Shown: piece by piece, positions 38,831 to 47,368 of the stretch | How the letters are laid out: each line of letters opens with the position of its first letter | How positions within the stretch are numbered: the stretch's first letter is position 1 | Position numbers and translations under genes: made by a program | The notes under the pieces: model-generated | Database searches by the model: none | Told to the model about the DNA's origin: nothing | The model's input: the letters and a program-made list of their open reading frames with translations, nothing else | Origin: Quisquiliibacterium transsilvanicum | GTDB lineage: Bacteria; Pseudomonadota; Gammaproteobacteria; Burkholderiales; Burkholderiaceae_E | Assembly (NCBI RefSeq): GCF_014202215.1 | Contig: NZ_JACHGB010000008.1 | Location: 62,001-126,000, forward strand | DNA length: 64,000 nucleotides | Reading direction: 5' to 3'

Positions 38831-39741
38831 GCCAGATCCTCGTAGCCGGCGTAGGAGTGCTTGAGCGTGGCGTGGTTGAGCAGCACCTCCGCGCGCAGCC
38901 GCTTGCCGTCCGGATCGAAGATGCTCGAGCGCACCCAGTAGGACTCGGTGCGCTTGCTCTCGGACAGGGCCACGATCTCGCGCCGGATCAGGTAGTCCTG
39001 TCCGACGAACAGCGGCCCGTCCACCATGCGGATCTCCTGGTCGGCGAACAGGCCCACCGCGGGCCCCTTGACGGGGAAGCGCGCGCTGCGGTTCGAGTAT
39101 TCGGCCAGCACGCTGATCATCTCCATCGGGATGATCGCCCTGCCCCACGGCGTGGACGCGGGATCCGAGTACCAGGGCGAGCTCTCGGTGATCTTGGCGA
39201 GCTTCTGGTTCAGCGAGAAGGGATAGAGATTGCCCATGTGCTGATCGGCGTCCATGCGCACCAGCTCGTCTTCGGCGCCCTTCATCCCGACCGCGAGGTC
39301 GGCCAGGATCACCAGGCGCTGCGGCGGGCGCAGCTGCGCCATCCGCTGATCCAGCAGTGTCTGCCCGTGGCCGGACCCGAGACTGGCGCTGGCCTCGAGC
39401 ACCGGCGTGCCGTCGGCCTTCTGCGCCCAGGCGCGGGTGAGCGTCGCCCCCTCCGCCGGAATCTCCACGAAGGCCCTCACCTCCTCGCCCTCGACCACCA
39501 TGTTCTGGTAGTGCGCCGACATGCAGCCGCGCTCGAACCAGGCCGGCCCCCAGAGCTTCGCCATCAGCGGCGCGAACTGGCTGAAATGGGTGGGCCCTTC
39601 GATCGGCCCCGCCCTGAAGCCCAGCTTCTCCGCCATCGAGTCGTCATGGATCGAGGCGTGGCCGCCGTACTCCTGTTCGGCGAGCATCTGGAGCGGCTTG
39701 CGCAAGGGGCCGCACAGGGCCAGCGGGGTGTCGAAGCTCAT
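38827..39741 (-). CDS. double hot-dog (MaoC-like) protein, hypothetical
   Basis: A 304-residue protein that looks like two fused hot-dog domains. The segment IHDDSMAEKLGFRAGPIEGPTHFSQF resembles the D-x4-H/overhang region of MaoC-type (R)-hydratases, though the usual HG is replaced by EG. It could hydrate an enoyl-CoA or act as a thioesterase; I cannot name a substrate. GAGGAG precedes the ATG at 39741. It leads an apparent unit with the dioxygenase, MGMT, DUF488, murI and CWC genes. Confidence 0.7.
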   Translation of the reverse strand: MSFDTPLALCGPLRKPLQMLAEQEYGGHASIHDDSMAEKLGFRAGPIEGPTHFSQFAPLMAKLWGPAWFERGCMSAHYQNMVVEGEEVRAFVEIPAEGATLTRAWAQKADGTPVLEASASLGSGHGQTLLDQRMAQLRPPQRLVILADLAVGMKGAEDELVRMDADQHMGNLYPFSLNQKLAKITESSPWYSDPASTPWGRAIIPMEMISVLAEYSNRSARFPVKGPAVGLFADQEIRMVDGPLFVGQDYLIRREIVALSESKRTESYWVRSSIFDPDGKRLRAEVLLNHATLKHSYAGYEDLA

Positions 39742-39937
39742 GGGACGTCGTCTCCTCTTGTTCCGTGTGTAGGTGCCTGGACTGCCGGGACATCTTTGCA
39801 CAGGCCGCGCCGCTTAGCATTTACTTAGCGATCCGTGAATGAAGTTTTAGGAAACGGCGCAAGCCTCCGTCCCTAGACTCCTTGAACGCGTCGGGCAGGC
39901 GCCGCGACGCACCAACGCACACCGAGGAGCTTCGACG

Positions 39938-40657
39938 ATGGACATCGTTTCACGCATGGCAGCAGCGGCCCGCGCCACCCCCAGGTACGACATGTACGCT
40001 GGCATCCACAAGGCGCTGCGCGCCTTCATGGGCGACACGCTTGCGATGGTCGGCCGATGCGACTGGCAGGACGAGATCGACGCCAGCCGCACACTGGCCC
40101 AGCTGGGCGAGCTGCTCGCCGTCTGCGAAGTGCACGTGCATGACGAGAACGTCTTCGTCCACCCGGCAATCGAGGCGCGCCGGCCCGGCGTCAGCGCCCG
40201 GGTGGCCGGAGAGCATGAGCATCACCTGGAGGAGATCCATGCGCTGCGGCAGGCCGTCGCCGAGCTCGGCCGGCTGCGGGGCGCCGCGCGCGGGCCGGCT
40301 GCCCACGCGCTCCAGCTCGAGCTTGCGCTGTTCGTCGCTGCGAACTTCGTGCACATGAACCACGAGGAGACGGTGCACAACGCGGCGCTTCGGGAGGCCT
40401 ACACGGATGCGGAGCTCGCGGCGATCGAGGCCGCGCTGGTGGCCACGATCCCGCCCGAGGCGATGGAGCTGATCGCGCCCTGGATGCTGCGCAACCTGTG
40501 CCACCAGGAGCGCGTCGCGCTGCTCTCCGGCATGCGCCAGGGCGCGCCGGCCGAGGTCTTCGAGGGCATGCTTGCGCTTGCTGCGTCGCAGCTGCCGGCG
40601 CGCGACTGGGCGAAGCTTGCGCAGGCGATCGACGTGCCGCTGGCGCGCGCGGCGTAG
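39938..40657 (+). CDS. hemerythrin-like HHE domain protein
   Basis: A 239-residue all-helical protein with a hemerythrin/HHE-like set of metal ligands: HVHDENVFVHPAIE, GEHEHHLEEIHAL and FVHMNHEETVHNAAL. Such proteins bind a di-iron centre and sense or carry O2, NO or oxidants. The C-terminal 80 residues form an extra helical part (MLRNLCHQERVALL, AASQLPARDWAKLAQA) beyond a plain hemerythrin domain. It faces the PPOX-GAF genes tail-to-tail across a 51-base gap. Confidence 0.8.
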   Translation: MDIVSRMAAAARATPRYDMYAGIHKALRAFMGDTLAMVGRCDWQDEIDASRTLAQLGELLAVCEVHVHDENVFVHPAIEARRPGVSARVAGEHEHHLEEIHALRQAVAELGRLRGAARGPAAHALQLELALFVAANFVHMNHEETVHNAALREAYTDAELAAIEAALVATIPPEAMELIAPWMLRNLCHQERVALLSGMRQGAPAEVFEGMLALAASQLPARDWAKLAQAIDVPLARAA

Positions 40658-40679
40658 GCGGCCGTAAACGGCATAGACG

Positions 40680-40704
40680 GCCCGGGCGGCACAGGCGCCC
40701 GGGC
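40680..40704. terminator. hairpin between hemerythrin-like and PPOX-GAF genes
   Basis: A 9-bp GC-only perfect stem (GCCCGGGCG / CGCCCGGGC) with a 7-base loop between two convergent genes. No T-run. Confidence 0.5.
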
Positions 40705-40708
40705 AGCC

Positions 40709-42100
40709 TCAGCGCTCCTCGACCAGTACCAGCTGCCGATCGGTGACCAGCTGGTACAGGCCACGCCCCACGCGCCGGATCTGCAGCGGACCGGCCCAGT
40801 CGGCAAGGCGGCGCTGCAGCAGCAGCAGCCGCACCGCGAGGTTGTCCTGCACGTCGGGCAGCCGCAGCCGCCTGCCCTCCAGCCGCAGCTCCCGTGAAGT
40901 GAATGCGGTGCGGCCGCTGACAACCGCATCGTTCGCCAGTTTCCAGAGGATGGCTCCGGCGACCCCCTTGATCAGGTAGGAATCGTCGATGAAGACGCTG
41001 TCGTCGCGCGCGTAGTGGCGGATCCGCAGCGGCGGGCCCGCGGCGCCGGCGCCCGCGGCAGGTACTGGCGCGAGGTCGTGCGCGCGCAGCGCGTGAACAT
41101 TCTCGCCCTCCTCGGGCTGCAGCGTGAGCAGCGCCTGGGCCAGCTGCGCGCACAGCAGCGCGAGTGCGTCCTCGTCGTCGTAGCCGAAGAACTGATCGCT
41201 CTCGCTCTCGACCAGCAGCACCCCCACGCTGCGCCCGCGCGCGCGCAGCGGCACCGCGAGCTGGCTGCACGGCGTCGCGAGGCCCGGCAGCGGAATCTCC
41301 GCGCGCATCGCCGCCTCGATGCCCAGGTCCTGGGCCTGGGCGAGCAGGGTCCTGCCGTAGCGGTACATCCGCGCCATGTGCCCGATCCGGATCGGCACGC
41401 CCTCGCGCAGCGCGACGCCGGCCAGCCCAGCGTCGTCCATCGGCAGCTCGGCGCCGGTGCCCGCCTGCGCATAGCCGCGGCTCGCGATCGCGAACAGCAT
41501 GCCGCGCCGCTCGTCGAGCAGCCACAGGATCGCGTGATCGATCCGCAAGTCCCGGCCAAGACCGTCCATCGTCGCCTGGAGCACCGAGGCAAGGTCCTCG
41601 CAGTCGGCCAGGCGCCGGGAGACGGCTCGCGCGGCGGCGGCCAGGTCGCAGCGGGCGGCCAGCACCGGCAGCGCCTTCACCTGCTGGATCCGATTCACCT
41701 CCAGCACGCGATAGATGTCCGCCCCGCGCAGCCGGAACACTTTCTCCATGCCGCTGTGCGCCGCGATTCCGGCGAGCTTGGCGCGCAGCCGCTCGAAAGT
41801 CGGGCCCTCGGTCTCGGTGCGCAGGTAGCGCAGCTGCATCTCCACCCCGGCGCCGGAGAACGGATCCTCGGCCATCAGCGCCACCCGCCCGGTGGACAGG
41901 ATGTTCTCCCTGCTGCGATTCAGGAACTGGAAGCTGAGCGCCACATGCTCGTCGTCGACGTACTCGGCATGCGACAGCAGGTTCGCATGAGGCACGCCGT
42001 CGGCGGAGACGCTGCAGATCGACGGCGGGATCATGCCGTCGAGGATGCGCCGAACGTCGCGCAGCGTCAGCCCGGATCGTTCGCCAGAGGGCGCGTTCAC
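40709..42100 (-). CDS. PPOX - GAF - winged-helix sensor protein
   Basis: A 463-residue protein with three parts. Residues 10-150 resemble an FMN-binding PNPOx-like split barrel (GMIPPSICSVSADGVPHANLLS, AEDPFSGAGVEMQLRYL). Residues 160-325 are a GAF domain (CEDLASVLQATMDGLG to SQLAVPLRARGRSVGVLLVES). Residues 360-463 look like a winged helix (DDSYLIKGVAGAILWKL, LPDVQDNLAVRLLLLQRRL). A flavin- or redox-responsive transcription regulator is a plausible reading. Its start overlaps the stop of the upstream PPOX gene by 4 bases. Confidence 0.72.
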   Translation of the reverse strand: MNAPSGERSGLTLRDVRRILDGMIPPSICSVSADGVPHANLLSHAEYVDDEHVALSFQFLNRSRENILSTGRVALMAEDPFSGAGVEMQLRYLRTETEGPTFERLRAKLAGIAAHSGMEKVFRLRGADIYRVLEVNRIQQVKALPVLAARCDLAAAARAVSRRLADCEDLASVLQATMDGLGRDLRIDHAILWLLDERRGMLFAIASRGYAQAGTGAELPMDDAGLAGVALREGVPIRIGHMARMYRYGRTLLAQAQDLGIEAAMRAEIPLPGLATPCSQLAVPLRARGRSVGVLLVESESDQFFGYDDEDALALLCAQLAQALLTLQPEEGENVHALRAHDLAPVPAAGAGAAGPPLRIRHYARDDSVFIDDSYLIKGVAGAILWKLANDAVVSGRTAFTSRELRLEGRRLRLPDVQDNLAVRLLLLQRRLADWAGPLQIRRVGRGLYQLVTDRQLVLVEER

Positions 42101-42582
42101 GGCAGCAGCTCCACGGGGGCCCCGGCCCCCGGTCCAGGCGTCTGGTTCCAGGCGCCCCAGGGAGTGAAGGTGACCGAGTACAGGTCGCCCGCGCGCGCCG
42201 CATACCAGCCCGCGATCACTGGCGAGTCCGCCGGGAATCCGTCCGCGCGCAGCGAGCTCACCAGGGCCGCGCGCCGCTCAGCGAGCAGCGCGTCGCAGCC
42301 GGCGTCGACCCGCTCGACGACCGCATCGCGCCCCTTCATGTGCAGCGTCCGGTTGGTCTCCGGCGAGACCATCAGCGCCGCCACCTGGCCGGTGGCGCGG
42401 ATGGCGTCGAGCACACGCGGCCCCGCGTCGCCGGCCATCAGGATCCGGACCCGGCCATTGGCCAGCAGCTGTGCCGCGAGGGCGCGACAGACGCTGGGCC
42501 TGCCCGCAAGGTCGCAGGCGCCCAGGCGATACGAAGTCAGCCTGGGGAAGTGCTCGATCCATTCGTCCGGGAGGGTTGGCAC
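42097..42582 (-). CDS. PPOX-type (pyridoxamine 5'-phosphate oxidase-like) protein
   Basis: A 161-residue single split-barrel protein of the PNPOx-like superfamily. Seen are PSVCRALAAQLLANGRVRILMAG, QVAALMVSPETNRTLHMKG and FTPWGAWNQTPGPG. Members bind FMN, F420 or haem. It is coupled (ATGA) to the PPOX-GAF-winged-helix gene, so the two proteins probably share a ligand or a pathway. Start at 42582 has GGAGG upstream. Confidence 0.75.
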   Translation of the reverse strand: MPTLPDEWIEHFPRLTSYRLGACDLAGRPSVCRALAAQLLANGRVRILMAGDAGPRVLDAIRATGQVAALMVSPETNRTLHMKGRDAVVERVDAGCDALLAERRAALVSSLRADGFPADSPVIAGWYAARAGDLYSVTFTPWGAWNQTPGPGAGAPVELLP

Positions 42583-42624
42583 GGCGACCTCCTGTATCGG
42601 TTCGGATCGCCCGATGATAGGCCC

Positions 42625-43548
42625 TCAGACCCCTTGATCGCTGCGCGCGCGCGCAGCTGCCCGCGTCTGCGTTCGCTGCTGCCGCAGCATGAACAGCCCG
42701 GCAGCCAGCAGCAGCCCGATGCCGGCCCAGGCCAGCCCGTTGGGCACGTCTCCCCAGACCAGGTAGCCGATGAGCAGCGCCCAGAACAGGCTCACGTAAC
42801 GGAACGGGGCCACGACGGAGATCTCGGCATGGCGGGTGGCCGAGATCACCGAGTGGTATCCGGTGGCCAGGCACACTGCGGCCAGGCCGAGCAGCGCGAC
42901 GTCGCGCCAACCCATCGGCTGCCAGCCCTCCACCGCCAGGACCGCGCCGGCCATCAACCAGACCACGCCGGCAGTGGCGAGCGTGACCAGGATGGAAGGC
43001 GTTCCCGCCGGGATCTTCCGGGTCAGCAGGTCGCGCATCGAATAGACCACCGTGGCCAGCAGGCACAGCCAGGCATAGAGGTTGAACCCGTCGGCGCGCG
43101 GCTGGATCACCAGTAGCACACCGACGAACCCGGCGCCGATCGCGAGCCAGCGGGCGCGGTCCACCCGCTCCCGGAGGAAGACCACCGCCAGCAGCGCGAT
43201 GAAGAGCGGAGACGACAGGTTGATCGCCGTGGCGTTGCCCAGCGGCAGGTGGTACAGCGCAGCCAGGTACATGAAGGTGCCGATGCCCTCGCATGCGGCG
43301 CGCAGCAGCACCCAGCCGCGCGCCACGTCCGCGATCCGCGGGAGCGCCCCCATGCGCCAGGCCACCAGCAGGATCAGCGTGATCGCCATCACCCCGCGCA
43401 CCACGATCATCTGCGCCGTGGGCAGCCGCTCGCCCAGGCTCTTGATCAGCGCGTCATTGCAGATGAAGGCGGTGACCGCCAGCAGCATCCAGAGGATGCC
43501 GACCCGGTTGGCCTGGGCCCGGCGCTCCGCGGTGATCGGGGGCGTCAT
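42625..43548 (-). CDS. DMT-superfamily transporter (EamA)
   Basis: A 307-residue membrane protein with ten predicted helices in two EamA repeats (the first starting GILWMLLAVTAFICNDALIKSL, the second at LYAWLCLLATVVYSMRDLLTR). EamA proteins export metabolites such as amino acids; substrate unknown. An upstream in-frame start at 43593 would add an Arg-rich leader and is less likely than MTPPIT at 43548. It ends 42 bases before the start region of the PPOX gene. Confidence 0.88.
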   Translation of the reverse strand: MTPPITAERRAQANRVGILWMLLAVTAFICNDALIKSLGERLPTAQMIVVRGVMAITLILLVAWRMGALPRIADVARGWVLLRAACEGIGTFMYLAALYHLPLGNATAINLSSPLFIALLAVVFLRERVDRARWLAIGAGFVGVLLVIQPRADGFNLYAWLCLLATVVYSMRDLLTRKIPAGTPSILVTLATAGVVWLMAGAVLAVEGWQPMGWRDVALLGLAAVCLATGYHSVISATRHAEISVVAPFRYVSLFWALLIGYLVWGDVPNGLAWAGIGLLLAAGLFMLRQQRTQTRAAARARSDQGV

Positions 43549-43785
43549 GCCGGCACCCGAGGGTTCGCTGCCGCGCCGGGGCCGCGCCCGCAAGGCGTCG
43601 ATGCTGCGATGGCTCCTGCCGGGATCATGGGCGCAATCGGTGACTGGGACAGCGGCATTGTCGTGGCGAATCCCCTGGCGCGGCGCCGCCTCGAGGGTCG
43701 GCGCGTTCCGGGAAACGCGGCGGCCGCAGAACGGGCCGTCAGCGGTGGCAGCGAGGCGGCCACAGCGTCGGCCCGGACGCTCTGC

Positions 43786-44139
43786 TCAAGCGTAGTGCGC
43801 CGCGGCCCGCGTCACCTGGCCGGCGGCATCGAAGAAGAACACTTCCGCGGCAGGCCCGCGCACGCCGCGGTAGTGGATGACGACGCTGTCGGCTCCGACC
43901 AGCGTGGCGATGTGCTCGAAGCGCAGATCCGGAGCGAGCTCGAGCGCCTTGCGCCAGTACGCGCCCACCGCCTGCCGGCCCCGCAGGATGCCGGAAGTCT
44001 CGCCCGCCAACACCGCGATCCGCGGCGACGCCATCACGAAATCCTCGGTGTAGTGGGAAAGTATGCGATCCAGGTCGTGGCTGTTCCAGGCCTCGATCCA
44101 TTCGTGCGCGAAGCGCTGCGCAAACTCGGGGGTCAGCAT
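43786..44139 (-). CDS. NTF2-like protein (SnoaL-like)
   Basis: A 117-residue single-domain cone-fold protein: FAQRFAHEWIEAWNSHDLDRILSHYTEDFVMASP is a textbook SnoaL/NTF2 opening. Possible isomerase or hydrolase; role unknown. It is located 49 bases after the GNAT gene on the same strand and may be co-transcribed. Confidence 0.84.
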   Translation of the reverse strand: MLTPEFAQRFAHEWIEAWNSHDLDRILSHYTEDFVMASPRIAVLAGETSGILRGRQAVGAYWRKALELAPDLRFEHIATLVGADSVVIHYRGVRGPAAEVFFFDAAGQVTRAAAHYA

Positions 44140-44188
44140 TGCCGTCTCCTTGAACGCATCGGGGTTTCCGCCGCGCACGCTGCCTCGC

Positions 44189-45040
44189 TCATCCGTCGAC
44201 CGGCTGCGCCGGCGTCTCGAGCACCCGCTGCCAGAAACCCAGGTCCAGCCAGCGGCCGAACTTGAAGCCCGCCTGCCGGATGGTCCCCACGTGCGTGAAG
44301 CCCATCCGCTCGTGCAGCGCAATGCTGCCCGCATTCTCCATGTCGATGCCGCCCACCATCACGTGGTACTCCTGCCGCCTGGCGGCCGCGATCAGCCGCC
44401 CCAGCAGCGCGCCGCCCAGCCCGGCCGCGCGATGATCCCGGTGCACGTACACGGAGTGCTCGACGGTGTACTTGTACGCGGGCCAGGCGCGGAAGCTGCC
44501 GTAGCTCGCAAAGCCGAGCAGCCGCCCCTCGGAATCGACGGCGCCGATCACCGGGTAGCGCCCGGCCGCCTTTGCCGCGAACCAGACGTCCATGCTCTCC
44601 GGCGGACGCGGGTGGTAGTCGTACAAGGCCGTGGAGCTGACGATGGCGTCGTTGAGGATCTCGAGGATGGGCGCCGCGTGCGCGGCATGGGTGCAGTCGA
44701 CGAAGCCGACGCCCGCCGGTCCACTGCCGCCGGCCGGCTGCGCCGCGCCTTCGGCCGGGCGCTCGAAGAAGTGGATGCCCGAGGGGCCGACCTCGATCCT
44801 CGCCCCCGGGCACTCGCGTGCCGCGAGTTCGGCCGCCAGCCATGCCAGGAAGGGCTCCCGCTCGAGGGTCCGGTGCGGCTCCAGCGACTGCCATTCCTGC
44901 GGGTCCGGCGCGACGACGAAAGCGATGCAGTCGCCGCCGCCGAACTCCCAGTCGAAGAGCAGCTCGCGTCCGCCAAGGTCGACGCGCACCCGGCCGCTGC
45001 GTCCCCGCCTGTCCACGGTGACCACGCCCGCGTACCCCAT
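44189..45040 (-). CDS. GNAT acetyltransferase with N-terminal extension
   Basis: A 283-residue protein. Residues 112-278 form a GNAT domain of the phosphinothricin-acetyltransferase type: ILEILNDAIVSSTALYDYHPR, the motif A segment VHRDHRAAGLGGALLGRLI and the C-terminal NAGSIALHERMGFTHVGTIRQAGFKFGRWLDLGFWQ. Residues 1-95 are a separate small domain (a beta-rich start and IEVGPSGIHFFER) that I do not recognise. Acetylation of an amino-group substrate such as a herbicide-like or methionine-sulfone compound is likely by family. Confidence 0.86.
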   Translation of the reverse strand: MGYAGVVTVDRRGRSGRVRVDLGGRELLFDWEFGGGDCIAFVVAPDPQEWQSLEPHRTLEREPFLAWLAAELAARECPGARIEVGPSGIHFFERPAEGAAQPAGGSGPAGVGFVDCTHAAHAAPILEILNDAIVSSTALYDYHPRPPESMDVWFAAKAAGRYPVIGAVDSEGRLLGFASYGSFRAWPAYKYTVEHSVYVHRDHRAAGLGGALLGRLIAAARRQEYHVMVGGIDMENAGSIALHERMGFTHVGTIRQAGFKFGRWLDLGFWQRVLETPAQPVDG

Positions 45041-45326
45041 GGTCAGCCCCGCCGGCAGGCCTTGCGGCCGGGCTCGTGCCGGGGCCGTGTGTTCGGGGCC
45101 ATGATTCCGGACCTTGCCATCTGCGTTCTCCGTCTCGCCTGTCGAACCGCCACCCTAGCGCAAGTTCCCCGGGGCTGCGCAGGGCCGCCCTCGGGGCCGA
45201 TCCGACTGGCAGCGGGCCCAATGCGACCGAGCAATGCAAGGGAGCGGGGGCTCCGTCCGTCGGCCCGCAGCCGCCGCCCATTCCCGCCTAGGCTAGGATT
45301 CCGGACGCACACCGGCGACTCCCTGC

Positions 45327-46637
45327 ATGGCGGACAGGAACTGCGAGATGCCCGATACCGGCACCACCGACGCGAATACCCACGAAGTCTCCGGCTCCAT
45401 CATCCGGCTGGTGGCCGACTCGGTGCCCGCGCTGATGGCCTACTACGAGTGGGGCAGCCTGCGCTGTCGCTTCGCGAATCGGCGCTACGCCGAGTACAAC
45501 GGCTGGACTCCGGAAACCATCCTCGGCAAGACCGTCCGCGAGGTCATCGGCGAACAGGCCTGGGCGATGATCGAGCCGCAGGTCGACGCGGTGTGCCAGG
45601 GTAACGAGGTGCGGTACGTGCGCCGGCAGACCTTGCCGGACGGCGCCGAGCGAATCGTCGAGGTGAACCTGGTGCCGCACTGCTCGGCCGAGGGATCGCA
45701 ACTCGGCGCCGTGGTCCTGATCAACGACATCACCGACCACTGGATGGCCGAGCGCACGATCCGCGACAGCGAGGAGCGGCTGCGCAAGTTCATGTACGCG
45801 AGCAGCGAGGGAATCCTGTTCCACCGCGACGGCTTGATCCTCGACGTCAATGACGCTCTGGTGCGCCTGCTCGGCTACCCGGCCAGCGATCTGATCGGCC
45901 GGAAGACCCTCGAGTTCGTCCCCGCCCGCTGGCATTCCACCGTGTACAAATACGTGCAGGCGCGCAACGAAGAACCGTTCGAGGCGGAGGCCCTCCACAG
46001 GGACGGGCGCACCATCCCGGTGGAGCTCGTGGGCAAGGCCATCGGGCGGCCCGGCGACGAGCAGCGGCTGGTGGTGGTTCGCGACATCACGGCCCGCAAG
46101 CAGGCGCAGGAGCGCATCGAGTTCCTCGCGCTGCACGACCCTCTCACGGAGCTGCCCAACCGGCTTTACCTGAACGAGTACCTGCCCCGGATCCTTGCGC
46201 AGGCGCGCCGCCAGGGCCAGGGCGTCGCGGTCATGTTCATCGACCTGGACGGCTTCAAGCCGGTCAACGACACCCTCGGCCACGACGCGGGCGACGCCTT
46301 GCTCTGCGCCGTGGCCCGTCGGCTGCGCTCCGCAGTCCGGGAGTCCGACCTGGTCGCGCGCTTTGGCGGCGACGAGTTCCTGGTGATCCTCACCGGCGTC
46401 GTTTCGGCCCATGACGTCGAGCGCGCCGCCCGGGCGCTGCTCGAAGCGGTGCGCGCCCCCATCTCCTGGCGGGACGGTTCGATCGCGCTGTCGATGTCGG
46501 TGGGCGTGAGCCTGTTCCCCAGGCACGGTGAAACCGGCGGAGAGCTGATCCGCAGCGCGGACGCGGCCATGTATCTCGCCAAGACCGAGGGCGGGAACCG
46601 CTGGCGACTGGGGGCCCGCCCGCCGGCCTTGCCCTGA
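45327..46637 (+). CDS. PAS-PAS-GGDEF diguanylate cyclase
   Basis: A 436-residue cytoplasmic protein. Two PAS domains (about 25-140 and 150-265) precede a GGDEF domain. The active motif GGDEF is intact at 347-351 and the I-site RESD is at 338-341, so product inhibition is expected. It makes c-di-GMP in response to a ligand or redox signal sensed by PAS. No EAL domain and no membrane segment. It is divergent from the GNAT gene across a 286-base gap. Confidence 0.93.
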   Translation: MADRNCEMPDTGTTDANTHEVSGSIIRLVADSVPALMAYYEWGSLRCRFANRRYAEYNGWTPETILGKTVREVIGEQAWAMIEPQVDAVCQGNEVRYVRRQTLPDGAERIVEVNLVPHCSAEGSQLGAVVLINDITDHWMAERTIRDSEERLRKFMYASSEGILFHRDGLILDVNDALVRLLGYPASDLIGRKTLEFVPARWHSTVYKYVQARNEEPFEAEALHRDGRTIPVELVGKAIGRPGDEQRLVVVRDITARKQAQERIEFLALHDPLTELPNRLYLNEYLPRILAQARRQGQGVAVMFIDLDGFKPVNDTLGHDAGDALLCAVARRLRSAVRESDLVARFGGDEFLVILTGVVSAHDVERAARALLEAVRAPISWRDGSIALSMSVGVSLFPRHGETGGELIRSADAAMYLAKTEGGNRWRLGARPPALP

Positions 46638-46639
46638 AA

Positions 46640-46665
46640 CGCCGCGGACATTGCGGTCCGTGGCG
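46640..46665. terminator. hairpin between cyclase and DsrE genes
   Basis: A 10-bp stem (CGCCGCGGAC / GTCCGTGGCG, one G-T pair) with a 6-base loop in the 44-base gap between convergent genes. No T-run. Confidence 0.45.
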
Positions 46666-46681
46666 CCCGCCCTGCTCCGCC

Positions 46682-47203
46682 CTACTGCTTGCGCGGCTGG
46701 TCGAGGTAGCGCACGTCCCGCACGGACAGAGGAAGCGGGTTCACGTACTGATAGCCTCTGCTCTGCCAGTGCACGAGTTCAGCGAACCCCGCCGGCACCA
46801 CCGTGACGAAGCCGTGCATGTCTTCGGGCTGGAAGCCAGCGGCGCGCAGCGCGTTGCTGCACATCTTGAATTCGACCCCTTCCTTGGCGAGCTCCGCCAT
46901 GCGGTCGACGACTCCCTGGTACTTCTCGTAGTTCTCCTTCGCGAACGCGCGGAGCTCGGGGCCATGGGTGACCACCACCACGTTGCCGCGGGTCTCGCGG
47001 CGCGTGTTCACGATGAAGCTGTAGAGCACGTTCAGCTGCTTCGGGTCCGCATAGTTGACGTCGAACACCACGTCGGTGCGCGCCATCGGATGCATGTCGA
47101 CGCGCGCGGTGCCGTAGGGCGCGAAGGCCTCGGCTACAGCGTCGCCCGCGTGGGCAGCGAGCGCCGCTACGACGAGGCCGAGTGCCATGGCAGTGGATCT
47201 CAT
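46682..47203 (-). CDS. exported DsrE-family protein
   Basis: A 173-residue protein with a signal peptide (MALGLVVAALAAHAGDAVA) and a DsrE/DsrF-like Rossmannoid domain: VDVVFDVNYADPKQLNVLYS-like start, NVVVVTHGPELRAFAKEN, and a conserved cysteine in FKMCSNALRAAG. Cytoplasmic DsrE proteins carry sulfur; exported ones are of unknown role. An in-frame ATG at 47188 (MALG) is an alternative start. It is divergent from the crotonase gene. Confidence 0.83.
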   Translation of the reverse strand: MRSTAMALGLVVAALAAHAGDAVAEAFAPYGTARVDMHPMARTDVVFDVNYADPKQLNVLYSFIVNTRRETRGNVVVVTHGPELRAFAKENYEKYQGVVDRMAELAKEGVEFKMCSNALRAAGFQPEDMHGFVTVVPAGFAELVHWQSRGYQYVNPLPLSVRDVRYLDQPRKQ

Positions 47204-47368
47204 GTCGGTGTGTTCCCTGTGTCGGTTTCGATCGCTGGCCGCAACGATGCCCGGCCGGCATATCCGGTGCACGCATATGGGACGCAGCGATAAGCAAATT
47301 GACGGTCCCCTCCGCCCTCCCCTAGAGTGGCCCGGCACTTGCACATGAACACACGAGGAGACGACAAG

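Noticed and set aside
39742-39937. Possible Fnr-type or sigma54 site before the hemerythrin-like gene
   Set aside because: TTGCAC and TTTACTTAG strings are present but neither matches a full operator or a -24/-12 pair.
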